Part shown: positions 1-8,250 of the stretch, one piece after another
How the letters are laid out: every line of letters begins with the position of its first letter
Position numbering within the stretch: the first letter of the stretch is position 1
Assembly: GCA_007127935.1 (NCBI GenBank)
Contig: SKYL01000254.1
Location: forward strand, 1 to 18,377
Direction: 5' to 3'
From: Halorhodospira sp.
Lineage (GTDB): Bacteria; Pseudomonadota; Gammaproteobacteria; Nitrococcales; Halorhodospiraceae
DNA length: 18,377 nt
Position numbers and translations under genes: made by a program
The notes under the pieces: generated by a model
What the model was told of the DNA's origin: nothing
The model's database searches: none
The model's input: only the letters and a program-made list of their open reading frames with translations

Positions 1-899
1 GCGGCGACCGGGTCGGCCCCCACGGCGGCGGCCGCGGCCACCGCCCCGGCGGCGTTGGCCAAGTTGTGCCGCCCCGGCAGCGGCGGGCGGAGACCGCCCA
101 GCCGGCGGCCGTTGTGGTAGAGCGCGGCGCCTTCCTCCTCGATGACGTACCGCCAATGGTTCTCCGGTCCCTGGCCCACCCGCTCCACCGGGGTCCAGCA
201 GCCCCGGCGCAGGACCTCCTCCAAGTGAGGGTCGTCTCCGTTGACGAGTACCCGGCCGGCGGCGGGGACGGTCCGTACCGCGTGGTGGATCTGGGTGATG
301 ATGGACTCCAGATCCGGGTAGATGTCCGCGTGGTCGTACTCGAGATTGTTCAGCAGCAGTACCCGGGGGCGGTAGTGGACCAGCTTGGCCCGCTTGTCGA
401 AGAAGGCGGTGTCGTACTCGTCGCCCTCCACCACGAAGGCCCGGCCCTCGCCCAAGCGGGCGGAACGGTCGGTCCACGACGGGGCGCCGCCGATCAGGTA
501 GCCCGGCCGGTGGCCGGCCTGTTCCAGGATCCACGCGCACATGGCGGAGGTGGTGGTCTTGCCGTGGGTGCCGGCCACCGCCACCACGTGACGCCCCTGC
601 AAGACCTGCTCGGCCAGCCACTGCGGTCCCGAGACATAGGGGAGCCCGTCGTCCAGCAGCCGTTCCACCGCTGGATTGCCCCGGGAGAGGGCGTTGCCCA
701 CCACGACTTGATCCGGGGGCGGCGACGGCCACGGGTGGCCGTAACCGGACACCATCTCGATGCCGGCGGCGGCCAGCAAGTCGCTCACGGGGGGGTAGGC
801 GCCGGCGTCGGCGCCGGTGACTTGGTGGCCGGACTCCCGGGCCAGCAGCGCAAGGCCGCCCATGAAGGTGCCACAGATGCCGAGGACGTGAAGGTGCAT
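1..899 (-). CDS. mpl: UDP-N-acetylmuramate:L-Ala-gamma-D-Glu-meso-DAP ligase (5' part; runs off window)
   Basis: The enzyme recycles cell-wall peptides in the cytoplasm: it joins the murein tripeptide released during turnover to UDP-MurNAc using ATP. Reading from the ATG at 897-899, the protein opens MHLHVLGICGTFMGGLALLA, the characteristic Mpl start. A Mur-ligase P-loop, AGTHGKTTTSAM, lies near residues 108-119 (Lys about 114), followed by VEGDEYDTAFFDKRAK and LLLNNLEYDHADIY, the central-domain motifs of Mpl/MurC. About 299 residues are present and the reading frame is open at base 1. The family is usually about 450 residues, so the C-terminal part of the central domain and the C-terminal domain lie outside the window. 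FDKRAK and the short N-terminus favour Mpl over MurC. The gene is divergent from cfa across about 130 bp. Confidence 0.97.
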   Translation of the reverse strand, partial: MHLHVLGICGTFMGGLALLARESGHQVTGADAGAYPPVSDLLAAAGIEMVSGYGHPWPSPPPDQVVVGNALSRGNPAVERLLDDGLPYVSGPQWLAEQVLQGRHVVAVAGTHGKTTTSAMCAWILEQAGHRPGYLIGGAPSWTDRSARLGEGRAFVVEGDEYDTAFFDKRAKLVHYRPRVLLLNNLEYDHADIYPDLESIITQIHHAVRTVPAAGRVLVNGDDPHLEEVLRRGCWTPVERVGQGPENHWRYVIEEEGAALYHNGRRLGGLRPPLPGRHNLANAAGAVAAAAAVGADPVA

Positions 900-1029
900 G
901 GATTGCCTCACCGGACCGGTAGACGACGACCCGGCCGCGACCGCTCCATGAACGTGGGTGGAACTGGTTGATCCCGTGATCATACTAGACGGGAGACGCA
1001 GAACAAGAAACGGCGATGGGAGGCGCACG

Positions 1030-2292
1030 ATGTGGATCGAACGTCTTCTTGCGGACAAGGTCGGTGTCGGCACCCTGGAGGTGACATGGGCGGACGGCGG
1101 GCGCCGGAGCTACGGCAGTGGTGGTCCGCCCCGGGCGCAGATGGTCCTCCACCGGCCCCGGGCGCTGCGGCGGATCGCGTTGGATCCGGAATTCATGCTC
1201 GGGCAGACCTATATGGACGGCGATTGGAGTGCCGGGGAGGGCGGCGTGCCGGCGGTGTTGGCGGTCCTGCTCCGCAACTCGAAGCGGAAGGCCGGGGCGG
1301 TGAAGCGCGCCGCCCACCGCGCTCTGCGCCCACTGCAGCAGTGGAACCGCCGGGCGGCGGCCCGGCGCAACGCCGGCGCCCATTATAACCTCGACCAGTG
1401 GCTTTTCCGTGGTTTTCTCGATCATGAACTCCACTACTCGTGCGCCTACTTTCGCCGGCCCGATATGGACCTGGAGGCGGCACAGTACGCCAAGTGCGAG
1501 CATATCCGCCGCAAGCTCCTGCTGCGTCCGGGGGACCGGGTTCTCGATATCGGTTGCGGTTGGGGGTCTTTGGCGCTCCACTTGGCCCGCCGGGAAGGGA
1601 AGGTTCAAGTGGTGGGGCTGACCCTCTCCGAGGAACAATGCCGGGCGGCCCGGGAGCGGGTCCGGGAGGAGGGGTTGACGGACCAAGTGGAGATCCGCCT
1701 GCAGGATTACCGTGAGGTTACGGAGTGCTTCGACCGAGTGGTCAGCGTCGGCATGTTCGAACACGTCGGCGCCCCTTACTTTTCGACCTACTTCCGCAAG
1801 GTGCGGGATGTGCTGGCGGAGGACGGCGTAGCGATGATCCATACCATCGGGCGCATTACCCCCCCCGCTCTCACCAATCCGTGGATTCGCCGTCATATCT
1901 TCCCGGGCGGCTATATCCCCGCCGTCTCCGAGGTGGCGGCCGCCGTGGAGCGGAGCGGACTGGTGCAGACGGACCTGGAGATCCTCCGGTTGCACTACGC
2001 CTTGACCCTCTCTCATTGGCAGCGGCGCTTCCAGGCGTTGCGGCCGATTGTCGCGGAGCGAATGGGGGATCGCTTTTGCCGCATGTGGGAGTTCTATCTG
2101 GCGGTGAGCGAGGCCGCCTTCCGCTGGCGCGGGATGGCCGTTCTGCAGTTCCAACTGGCCCGGGATCAAGGGGCTGTGCCATTGACGCGGGACTATCTGT
2201 ACGGCGGTGAGGCGGCGGTTTCGCCGGTTTTATCCGTACGATCAGAAAAGGCCCTTGACAGGGGGTTGGCGCGGCGCAACATTGTGGATTAA
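1030..2292 (+). CDS. cfa: Cyclopropane-fatty-acyl-phospholipid synthase
   Basis: The enzyme transfers a methylene group from S-adenosylmethionine to cis double bonds of membrane phospholipid acyl chains, usually in stationary phase or under acid or osmotic stress. The 420-residue product has an N-terminal lipid-binding region (about 1-115). The segment HYNLDQWLFRGFLDHELHY then leads into YSCAYF (Cys138), the SAM-binding motif VLDIGCGWGSLALHLA (171-186), MFEHVG (Glu244) and IHTIG (His271). These correspond to the active-site Cys139, Glu239 and His266 of the E. coli enzyme, so it should be active. I chose the ATG at 1030 because GGGAGG lies about 7 nt upstream and the protein then starts MWIERLLADKVGVGTLEV. 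The frame is open back to a GTG at 958, but that extension is not family-like. E. coli Cfa is 382 residues; most of the extra length is a basic linker around residues 82-115. Confidence 0.96.
   Translation: MWIERLLADKVGVGTLEVTWADGGRRSYGSGGPPRAQMVLHRPRALRRIALDPEFMLGQTYMDGDWSAGEGGVPAVLAVLLRNSKRKAGAVKRAAHRALRPLQQWNRRAAARRNAGAHYNLDQWLFRGFLDHELHYSCAYFRRPDMDLEAAQYAKCEHIRRKLLLRPGDRVLDIGCGWGSLALHLARREGKVQVVGLTLSEEQCRAARERVREEGLTDQVEIRLQDYREVTECFDRVVSVGMFEHVGAPYFSTYFRKVRDVLAEDGVAMIHTIGRITPPALTNPWIRRHIFPGGYIPAVSEVAAAVERSGLVQTDLEILRLHYALTLSHWQRRFQALRPIVAERMGDRFCRMWEFYLAVSEAAFRWRGMAVLQFQLARDQGAVPLTRDYLYGGEAAVSPVLSVRSEKALDRGLARRNIVD
2255..2283 (+). promoter_or_regulatory. Possible promoter for the 2454-4744 gene group
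   Basis: A perfect -35 hexamer TTGACA (2255-2260) is followed after 17 bases by AACATT (2278-2283), a weak -10 with 3 of 6 consensus bases. It lies inside the last codons of cfa and would give a leader of about 160 nt before the small gene at 2454. The leader contains a run of seven T at 2317-2323 but no strong hairpin or recognisable riboswitch. The call rests mainly on the -35. Confidence 0.3.
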
Positions 2293-2453
2293 GGTGTCGG
2301 CGGAATATGGGTATTATTTTTTTCGGAGCGGAACGGATACTGGGCTCACGGATTCGGCGGGAGGGCCGATACCAGGACAGAGAGAGGCGGGACTTCGTAT
2401 AGGCAACGCTGCGTGCCCAAGGCCGTAGCAACTCAGCCGGAGGTAGTGCCCCA

Positions 2454-2786
2454 ATGGCCCGTGCCATGACCGCTGATCAACTGGAGCGCGAAAACGCCTG
2501 CTTCCGCGCCACCGGGGGTGTCAGCCAGTGCAACCGGGATTACGGATTCCGGCCCGCGTTCCTCGACGCAGATACCGGTACCGTCTATCTGTCGCGCAAT
2601 CTCGATGGCAGCCTGGCGCCGTTCCACCGTCTGGACGGGCTCCCCGAGGAGTTGATTCAGGAGCGCGACGCCGGCGGCCGGGTGCTGGTGGTGAAGAGTT
2701 CCGTGGTCTCCGGATTCGAACGCGACGGCTGCTTCTATACTCGTGAACAGGCCGCCTGCATGGTGGTCGCCCCCCGCGGGGGCTGA
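2454..2786 (+). CDS. Small protein of unknown function upstream of prmA
   Basis: I do not recognise a characterised family. The 110-residue product has no signal peptide or membrane segment. It contains ENACFRATGGVSQCNRDYGF, then a short beta-rich region (GTVYLSRNLDGSLAPFHRLD, near 44-63), then EELIQERDAGGRVLVVKSSVVSGFERDGCFYTREQA. It reads like a compact single-domain cytoplasmic protein. Evidence that it is real: GGAGGT at 2439-2444 sits 9 nt before the ATG, codon use matches its neighbours, and prmA starts 6 nt after its stop, so the two are almost certainly co-transcribed and may be translationally coupled. The four cysteines (Cys17, Cys27, Cys92, Cys101 approximately) do not form CxxC pairs, so a zinc ribbon is unlikely. 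I assign no function. Confidence 0.8.
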   Translation: MARAMTADQLERENACFRATGGVSQCNRDYGFRPAFLDADTGTVYLSRNLDGSLAPFHRLDGLPEELIQERDAGGRVLVVKSSVVSGFERDGCFYTREQAACMVVAPRGG

Positions 2787-2792
2787 TTCTTA

Positions 2793-3674
2793 ATGGAGCG
2801 CCAGCTCCAGGTCCGATTGCAAATCCCCGTGGATGCCCTCCAGGCCGTGGAAGAGGCCCTGGAAGACGCCGGCGCATTGGCGCAAACCCTGCTCTCCGGT
2901 GACGACTCCGAGCTTCTCGAGCCCGGTGTCGGCGAACACCCGTTGTGGCGGATCGTGCGGATGGCCGTTCTCTTTCCCGGCGAGACCGACCCGGAGACCG
3001 TCAAACACCAGTTGGCGGGGGTCTTGGGCGGCGATCCGCCGGCCTGGGCGGTGGAGTGGCTCGAGCCCCGGCCGTGGGAGCGGGCGTGGCTGGATGACTT
3101 CCATCCCATGGCCTTCGGGCGGCGGCTTTGGATCGTCCCCAGCGGTCACCGGCCGCCGTTGCCCGATGGCGCCGTGGCGGTCCATCTCGACCCCGGGCTC
3201 GCCTTTGGGACCGGTACTCATGAGACCACCGCCCTGTGCCTGGAGTGGTTGGACAGCCAACCGTTGGCGGGACGGGTGGTGCTGGATTACGGTAGTGGTT
3301 CCGGTGTGCTTAGCGTTGCCGCCGCAAAGCTGGGGGCCTCCCGCGTGGTGGCGGTGGACAACGATCCCCAGGCGCGACAAGCAACGGCGGAGAATGCGGC
3401 ACGCAACGGCGTCGCGGAACGGGTGGTGGTGGCCGCGCCCGGGGAAGATGACGCCGTCACGGCGGATTTCGTTGTGGCTAACATCCTTGCCGGGACGTTA
3501 GTGCGATTGGCTCCGCAGTTGATGGCGCGGTGCCGGTCCGGTGGTGGTATGGCCCTGTCCGGCATCTTGCAGGGGCAGGAGCAGGCCGTCATGGAGGCGT
3601 TTGCCGGTGCGGTGCGGTGGATGCCGCCCCGGAAGCGGGGCCAGTGGCTGCTGCTGGCGGGGCGCAGAAACTGA
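2793..3674 (+). CDS. prmA: Ribosomal protein L11 methyltransferase
   Basis: PrmA methylates ribosomal protein L11 on several lysines and the N-terminal amine, using SAM, in the cytoplasm. The 293-residue length equals the usual size of the family. The N-terminal substrate-recognition domain (about 1-60) is followed by the linker WERAWLDDFHPMAFGRRLWI and the hallmark LDPGLAFGTGTHETTALCLE. The SAM-binding motif VLDYGSGSGVLSVAAAKLGA (163-182) has Ser where most homologues have Cys in DYGCGSG. The catalytic-face motif VANILAGTL begins near residue 228. The ATG at 2793 is 6 nt after the preceding stop. The 62 nt to the next gene, a zinc-ribbon/DUF3426 protein, fit the common gammaproteobacterial order prmA - DUF3426 - fis. 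Confidence 0.97.
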   Translation: MERQLQVRLQIPVDALQAVEEALEDAGALAQTLLSGDDSELLEPGVGEHPLWRIVRMAVLFPGETDPETVKHQLAGVLGGDPPAWAVEWLEPRPWERAWLDDFHPMAFGRRLWIVPSGHRPPLPDGAVAVHLDPGLAFGTGTHETTALCLEWLDSQPLAGRVVLDYGSGSGVLSVAAAKLGASRVVAVDNDPQARQATAENAARNGVAERVVVAAPGEDDAVTADFVVANILAGTLVRLAPQLMARCRSGGGMALSGILQGQEQAVMEAFAGAVRWMPPRKRGQWLLLAGRRN

Positions 3675-3736
3675 GGGGATGGTGTCCCGACCCGATGCCG
3701 GGGTCGAAGGATCACGTGGATAAGGAGAGACGGCCT

Positions 3737-4744
3737 GTGTACACCCAGTGTCCCGGTTGTGGAACGGTATTCAAGGTGCATGCCTGGCAACTGCGCAAGG
3801 CTGGCGGGCGGGTTGGCTGCGGGCTGTGCCACGCGACTTTCGATGCGCTGGAGCAACTGAGTGACCAACTGCCGGATGCCCTGGCCGCCGAGGCCAAAGC
3901 GCCGCTGTTGGACGCGCAGCCGGAGGTGGCGGCGCCCGCTCCGGGGAACGAACAGCCGATGGCGGAACCCGGGCCCGCCGCGCCGGAACCGGAGGAGGTC
4001 CCGGGGTACCCGGAGCCCGAGATCCTGACGGAGGCGGCCGTTGAGCCGGTATCCGGGGTGCGCCCCGAGGCGGATGCGGAGCCCATGGAGTGGGACGACG
4101 GGGAGCCGGAGGGGCCGCATCGCCGGGAACCATCGGTGGCGGATGGTGATGATTCGACCCAAGAATTGTTCGAACAGTGGTCCGCGGACGGCGTGGACTT
4201 TACACGGACTGCCCGGGGAGGGGAGGGAGATGGCCCGGAAAAGCAGTCACGGAAGCGGGGCGGTGGGTTCCTGTGGGGGATGTTGGCGGGCCTGTTGATT
4301 CTGGCGTTGGCGGTTCAAGGGACCTACCTTTACCGGGACGAGTTGGCGAGGGAGCCCGCCCTGAGAGGATGGGTGGAGTGGGTCTGCTCGGTGTTGGGCT
4401 GTACTGTGGCTCCCCCCTCCCGGCTGGATGCGCTGGAGATCCGGGAACGCTGGATGGAGCCGCACCCGCACCGGGAGGGTTTCCTGTTGGTGGGGGCGGT
4501 ATTGGTCAACGGGGCCGCCTATCCTCAGGCTTACCCGGAGGTCCGCATCCTGTTGCGCGATATCGAGGGGAACGTGGTGGCCGACCGTTGGTACCCGCCC
4601 CAGGCCTACTTGGACGACAGCCGTCTCCGCACACGACTGGAAGCGGGCATGCCGGTGGGGCAAGGGGTGCCGTTGCGCCTCGATATCCAGGGGCCCGAAG
4701 GTGGCGCCGAGAGCTTCCAGCTGGAGTTCCGCGCCCCCCGCTGA
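3737..4744 (+). CDS. Zinc-ribbon and DUF3426 domain membrane protein
   Basis: The product is about 335 residues. It starts with an MJ0042-type zinc finger, YTQCPGCGTVFKV...CGLCHATF, with Cys5, Cys8, Cys28 and Cys31 as ligands. A long acidic, proline-rich and probably disordered linker follows (about 42-165). One transmembrane helix, FLWGMLAGLLILALAVQGTY (178-197), precedes a C-terminal DUF3426 domain with HREGFLLVGAVLVNGAAYPQ and ILLRDIEGNVVADRWYPPQA, placed outside the cytoplasm if the finger is inside. I took the GTG at 3737 because AAGGAG (3722-3727) is correctly spaced and the zinc finger begins at once; a GTG at 3716 would add seven residues. The molecular role of this family is not established. 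It is often found next to prmA and fis, as here. The stop is followed directly by a palindromic repeat. Confidence 0.9.
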   Translation: MYTQCPGCGTVFKVHAWQLRKAGGRVGCGLCHATFDALEQLSDQLPDALAAEAKAPLLDAQPEVAAPAPGNEQPMAEPGPAAPEPEEVPGYPEPEILTEAAVEPVSGVRPEADAEPMEWDDGEPEGPHRREPSVADGDDSTQELFEQWSADGVDFTRTARGGEGDGPEKQSRKRGGGFLWGMLAGLLILALAVQGTYLYRDELAREPALRGWVEWVCSVLGCTVAPPSRLDALEIRERWMEPHPHREGFLLVGAVLVNGAAYPQAYPEVRILLRDIEGNVVADRWYPPQAYLDDSRLRTRLEAGMPVGQGVPLRLDIQGPEGGAESFQLEFRAPR

Positions 4745-4746
4745 GG

Positions 4747-4880
4747 AAACACTGAATGGCCCGTCATTGCGAGCGAAGAGAAGCAATCTCCACCACTTGG
4801 ACGTCAACCCATGGAGATTGCTTCGCTGCGCTCGCAATGACGGGCAACCCCGCAATGATGGGGAGGGAAGGGGTTTGTTC
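4747..4880. repeat. REP/MITE-like palindromic repeat, copy 1
   Basis: Two 33-nt arms (4760-4792 and 4812-4844) form an inverted repeat with 2 mismatches and a 19-nt loop; the arms begin CCCGTCATTGCGAGCGAAG. The same arms occur at 8281-8366. Sequence outside the palindrome is also shared: AAACACTGAAT (4747-4757), starting 2 nt after the preceding stop codon, and AAGGGGTTTGTTC (4868-4880). A partial extra copy of the arm end (4851-4862, CGCAATGATGGG) follows the right arm, with one mismatch to 4833-4844. Motifs of the GTCATTGCGAGCGAAGCGAAGCAATC type are common palindromic repeats in many bacteria and are non-coding, but the mobilising enzyme is not in this window. The element has no T-tract, so it is not a classic terminator. 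Confidence 0.9.
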
Positions 4881-4970
4881 ATGGTTACCCTAGAGACGCC
4901 GAGGTGATTGGCGCTTTATGCGGGGTGGGATAATCGGTATTCTTCCAGCGGATGGCGCAGGGGGGCCAAG

Positions 4971-5273
4971 ATGGGTGACAGCGGTATCGAATATGGGATG
5001 GGCCGGGCACAAGAGCGGTCCCGCACGGAGCCGGAGAGTACCGGCGGCCCCATCCGGGAGGCGGTCACCCAGGCGCTGGAGGGCTATTTCCGCCAACTTA
5101 ATGGATACGACTGCAGCGGCCTGTACCGCCTGGTCTTGACAGAGGTGGAGGTGCCCATGCTGCGGGCGGTGATGGACTACTGCGTCGGCAACCAGACCCG
5201 GGCGGCGCAGCTCCTTGGAATCAATCGCGCCACTCTGCGCAAAAAGCTCAGGAACTACGGTCTGGACGAATAG
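4971..5273 (+). CDS. fis: DNA-binding protein Fis
   Basis: Fis is a small homodimeric nucleoid protein that bends DNA and regulates rRNA, tRNA and many growth-phase genes. The product is 100 residues (E. coli Fis is 98) from the ATG at 4971. The four-helix core reads [19 protein letters not shown] and [20 protein letters not shown], and the helix-turn-helix [20 protein letters not shown] spans about 74-93, ending KLRNYGLDE. Upstream in-frame codons (TTG 4908) and a downstream ATG (4998) are possible alternative starts; 4971 has the purine-rich stretch GGGGGG just before it and gives the expected length. In many gammaproteobacteria fis follows dusB in an operon. Here dusB is absent and a repeat occupies the gap, so fis must use its own promoter (a GATAAT at 4929-4934 is a weak -10 candidate) or read-through. 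Confidence 0.94.
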   Translation: MGDSGIEYGMGRAQERSRTEPESTGGPIREAVTQALEGYFRQLNGYDCSGLYRLVLTEVEVPMLRAVMDYCVGNQTRAAQLLGINRATLRKKLRNYGLDE

Positions 5274-5339
5274 CGCTCCAACCGACGACTCTATCGAACC
5301 TTGACTCAGCCGCTTCCGGCGGCCTCAGCAGGCGGTGTT

Positions 5340-6944
5340 ATGACGGTACAAAACGGCGTCCGGCCCGTACGCCGGGCACTCATTAGCGTTTTCGACAAAG
5401 AAGGGATCGAGGCGTTCGCGCGGGAACTCCACCAGCGCGGTGTCGAGATCCTCTCCACCGGTGGGACCGCCAGCCTGTTGGAGGCGGCGGGTATCCCGGT
5501 CCGGGGCGTCTCTTCGTATACCGGGTTCCCGGAGATCATGGAGGGGCGCGTCAAGACCCTCCACCCGCGCATCCACGGGGGGCTCCTGGGCCGCCGCGGC
5601 GTCGATGACGGGGTCATGGGTGAGCACGGCATCGAGCCGATCGATCTGCTCTGTGTGAACCTCTATCCCTTCGAGCGAGCCGTGGCCGCCGACGACTGCA
5701 CGCCCGCCCGGGCGGTGGAGAACATCGATGTGGGCGGGCCGGCCATGATCCGTGCCGCCGCCAAGAATCATGACGATGTGGTGGTGTTGACCTCCGCCGG
5801 CGACTACGCCGCGGTGCTGGAAGAGATCGACCGCAACGGCGGGACCACCGCCGCGACGCGCCGACGGCTGGCGGCGGACGCCTTCGCGCATACCGCCCGT
5901 TACGACGGCGCGGTAGCGGCGTACTTCTCCTCGCTGAAGGAGGAAGAGACGGAGGGTGGGCCCGAGACCCCGTCCCGGGCGCCGTTCCCACGCTGGTGGA
6001 CCGGTCAGTTCGAGAAGGTCTCCGAGATGCGGTACGGGGAGAACCCCCACCAGCGGGCCGCGTTCTACCGCGAACCCGGTGTGGCGGAGCCGTGCGTGGC
6101 CACGGCCCGCCTCATCCAGGGTAAGCCGTTGTCGTTCAACAACGTGGCGGACACCGACGCCGCCCTGGAGTGCGTCAAGGGGTTCGCCGAGCCCACCTGC
6201 GTCATCGTCAAGCACGCCAATCCCTGTGGGGTCGCCTCGGCGCCGGGGCTGTTGGAGGCGTACGGGCTGGCCTACGACGTCGATCCCACCTCGGCCTTCG
6301 GCGGGATCATCGCCTTCAACCGGGAGTTGGACGAGGCCACCGCCTCGGAGATCTTGGCGCGGCAGTTCGTGGAGGTGGTGGTGGCCCCGGCCGTAAGCGT
6401 CGGCGCGGCGGAGCGCTTCGCCGGGAAGCCCAACGTCCGCCTCCTGGAGACCGGGATGTGGTCGGCGGTGCCGGGGGCGGCCCTCGAACTCAAGCGGGTG
6501 CGGGGCGGCTTGCTGGTGCAGGACGCCGACACCGCCCGTGTGGAGCGCCAAGCGCTGCGGGTGGTGACCCAGCGTCAGCCGACGGAGCAGGAGTGGGCGG
6601 ATCTCCTTTTCGCCTGGGAGGTGGTCCGCCACGTCAAGTCCAACGCCATCGTCTTCGCCGGTGGCGGGCGGACCCTGGGCATCGGCGCCGGTCAGATGAG
6701 CCGCGTCTTCAGCACGCGCATCGCCACCGAGAAGGCGCAGGAGGCTGGCCTGGCCCTGGCCGGGTCGGCGTTGGCGTCCGACGCGTTCTTCCCGTTCCGG
6801 GATGGCGTCGATCAGGCCGCCGAGGCCGGTGCCGCCGCGGTCATTCAGCCCGGTGGTTCGATCCGGGACGAGGAGGTCATCGCCGCCGCCGACGAGCACG
6901 GCATGGCGATGGTCTTCACCGGTATGCGCCACTTCCGGCACTGA
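5340..6944 (+). CDS. purH: Bifunctional AICAR transformylase / IMP cyclohydrolase
   Basis: PurH catalyses the last two steps of purine synthesis: formylation of AICAR with 10-formyltetrahydrofolate, then ring closure to IMP. The 534-residue product is close to the usual size (E. coli 529). The N-terminal cyclohydrolase (MGS-like) domain shows [52 protein letters not shown] and [17 protein letters not shown]. The transformylase part shows [35 protein letters not shown], the catalytic [33 protein letters not shown] and [17 protein letters not shown] chose the ATG at 5340, which starts [20 protein letters not shown], over the open-frame TTG at 5301, which lacks a ribosome-binding site. Downstream of fis by 66 nt and upstream of purD by 23 nt, so fis-purH-purD is probably one transcript. 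Confidence 0.98.
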   Translation: MTVQNGVRPVRRALISVFDKEGIEAFARELHQRGVEILSTGGTASLLEAAGIPVRGVSSYTGFPEIMEGRVKTLHPRIHGGLLGRRGVDDGVMGEHGIEPIDLLCVNLYPFERAVAADDCTPARAVENIDVGGPAMIRAAAKNHDDVVVLTSAGDYAAVLEEIDRNGGTTAATRRRLAADAFAHTARYDGAVAAYFSSLKEEETEGGPETPSRAPFPRWWTGQFEKVSEMRYGENPHQRAAFYREPGVAEPCVATARLIQGKPLSFNNVADTDAALECVKGFAEPTCVIVKHANPCGVASAPGLLEAYGLAYDVDPTSAFGGIIAFNRELDEATASEILARQFVEVVVAPAVSVGAAERFAGKPNVRLLETGMWSAVPGAALELKRVRGGLLVQDADTARVERQALRVVTQRQPTEQEWADLLFAWEVVRHVKSNAIVFAGGGRTLGIGAGQMSRVFSTRIATEKAQEAGLALAGSALASDAFFPFRDGVDQAAEAGAAAVIQPGGSIRDEEVIAAADEHGMAMVFTGMRHFRH

Positions 6945-6967
6945 CAGCGAACGAGCGGGGGCATCCC

Positions 6968-8248
6968 ATGAAGGTATTGGTGGTAGGCGGCGGGGGGCGT
7001 GAGCACGCCATGGCGTGGGCGCTGGCTCGCTCGCCCCGGGTGGAAGCGGTGATCGTGGCGCCGGGGAATGCCGGTACGGCGCTGGAGCCGAAGGTGCGCA
7101 ACGCCCAGGTCGGCGCCGGTGACATCCCGGCCTTGGCCCAGTTGGCTCGCCATGAAGCCGTCGAGTTCACCGTGGTGGGGCCCGAGGCCCCGCTGGTGGC
7201 GGGTATCGTCGACGCCTTCTCGGAGGCCGGGTTGCGTTGTCTGGGGCCGACCCAGCAGGCGGCGGAACTGGAAGGCTCCAAGGCCTTCGCCAAGTCGTTC
7301 ATGGTACGCCACGGTATCCCCACGGCTGCCCACGAGACCTTCGCCGACTTGGATGCCGCCGCCGCCTATATCCGCGAGGTGGGCGCGCCGGTGGTGATCA
7401 AGGCCGACGGCCTGGCCGCCGGCAAGGGCGTCACGGTGGCCGAAAACCTGGATGAGGCCTTGTTGGCCGCCGAGGGGATGCTGTCGGGGGAGGCCTTCGG
7501 CGAGGCGGGCCGCCGGGTGGTGGTGGAAGAGCGGTTGGTGGGCGAGGAGATCAGCTTCATTGCCCTGGTGGATGGGGAGCAGGTGGTCTCCCTGGCCAGT
7601 TCCCAGGACCATAAGGCGCGTGACGATGGCGATCAGGGTCCGAACACCGGCGGCATGGGGGCCTATTCACCGGCTCCGCGGGTCGATGAGGCGCTCCATC
7701 GCCGGATCATGGACGAGGTTATGACGCCCGCCGTCCATGGCCTCGCCGCCGAGGGCCGCCGCTATACCGGTTTCCTCTACGCCGGGCTGATGGTGACGCC
7801 GGATGGAGTGCCGAAGGTGCTGGAGTTTAACTGCCGGTTGGGGGACCCCGAGGCTCAGCCGCTGTTGATGCGTCTCGATTCGGATTTCGCGGAACTCTGT
7901 TTGGCGGCATTGGACGGCCGGATAGCCTCCGCCGATGTACGTTGGGACGCCCGTGCGGCGTTGGGGGTCGTTCTGGCGGCGGGGGGGTATCCCGGCCCCA
8001 TCGCCAAGGGGTTGCCCATCGAAGGGCTCGACTTGCCGTTGCCGCCCGATACGCGTCTGTTCCACGGTGGCACGGCGTTCGATGAAGAGGGCCGGGTGGT
8101 CACCCACGGCGGTCGTGTGCTGTGTGCCTGCGGACTGGGGGCGAGTGTGACCGAGGCCCAGGAAAAGGCGTACCGCTTGGCGGATCAGATCCGTTGGGAC
8201 GGGGTCTTCTATCGCCGTGACATCGGGTATCGCGCCATCCAGCGTTAG
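6968..8248 (+). CDS. purD: Phosphoribosylamine-glycine ligase (GAR synthetase)
   Basis: PurD joins glycine to phosphoribosylamine with ATP, the second step of purine synthesis. The 426-residue protein begins [20 protein letters not shown]. The ATP-grasp domain includes [70 protein letters not shown] and the metal-binding [18 protein letters not shown]; the C-terminal domain carries [12 protein letters not shown] and LFHGGTAF. Every expected motif is intact and the length equals the family norm. The frame is open far upstream into purH, but the ATG at 6968, after the G-rich GGGGG of 6957-6961, is the conserved start. A palindromic repeat begins within a few bases of the stop codon, and the phasin gene converges from the other side. 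Confidence 0.98.
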   Translation: MKVLVVGGGGREHAMAWALARSPRVEAVIVAPGNAGTALEPKVRNAQVGAGDIPALAQLARHEAVEFTVVGPEAPLVAGIVDAFSEAGLRCLGPTQQAAELEGSKAFAKSFMVRHGIPTAAHETFADLDAAAAYIREVGAPVVIKADGLAAGKGVTVAENLDEALLAAEGMLSGEAFGEAGRRVVVEERLVGEEISFIALVDGEQVVSLASSQDHKARDDGDQGPNTGGMGAYSPAPRVDEALHRRIMDEVMTPAVHGLAAEGRRYTGFLYAGLMVTPDGVPKVLEFNCRLGDPEAQPLLMRLDSDFAELCLAALDGRIASADVRWDARAALGVVLAAGGYPGPIAKGLPIEGLDLPLPPDTRLFHGGTAFDEEGRVVTHGGRVLCACGLGASVTEAQEKAYRLADQIRWDGVFYRRDIGYRAIQR

Positions 8249-8250
8249 AT

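Noticed and set aside
66..971. 301-residue plus-strand open frame over mpl
   Set aside because: Antisense shadow of mpl: valine/glycine/arginine-rich low-complexity translation, no domain, and the opposite strand carries intact Mpl motifs.
958..1029. N-terminal extension of cfa from GTG 958
   Set aside because: Basic, non-family sequence; ATG 1030 has GGGAGG upstream and starts like other CFA synthases.
985..2169. 394-residue minus-strand open frame over cfa
   Set aside because: Antisense shadow caused by high GC third positions; the plus strand encodes an intact CFA synthase with all catalytic residues.
2299..2323. Rho-independent terminator after cfa ending in seven T
   Set aside because: The only stem before the T-run is AATA/TATT, four A/T pairs; too weak to call.
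2293..2453. tRNA, tmRNA or known riboswitch in the cfa-to-prmA gap
   Set aside because: No cloverleaf, CCA end, or recognisable cyclic-di-GMP, SAM, TPP or cobalamin riboswitch signature could be seen.
5325..6941. 538-residue minus-strand open frame exactly opposite purH
   Set aside because: Striking length, but it mirrors the purH codon frame, has His/Gly/Arg-rich composition and no recognisable domain; a GC-bias artefact.
6170..6967. Open frame upstream of purD that would fuse about 266 residues to it
   Set aside because: The extension is out-of-frame purH sequence; PurD starts at the conserved [10 protein letters not shown].
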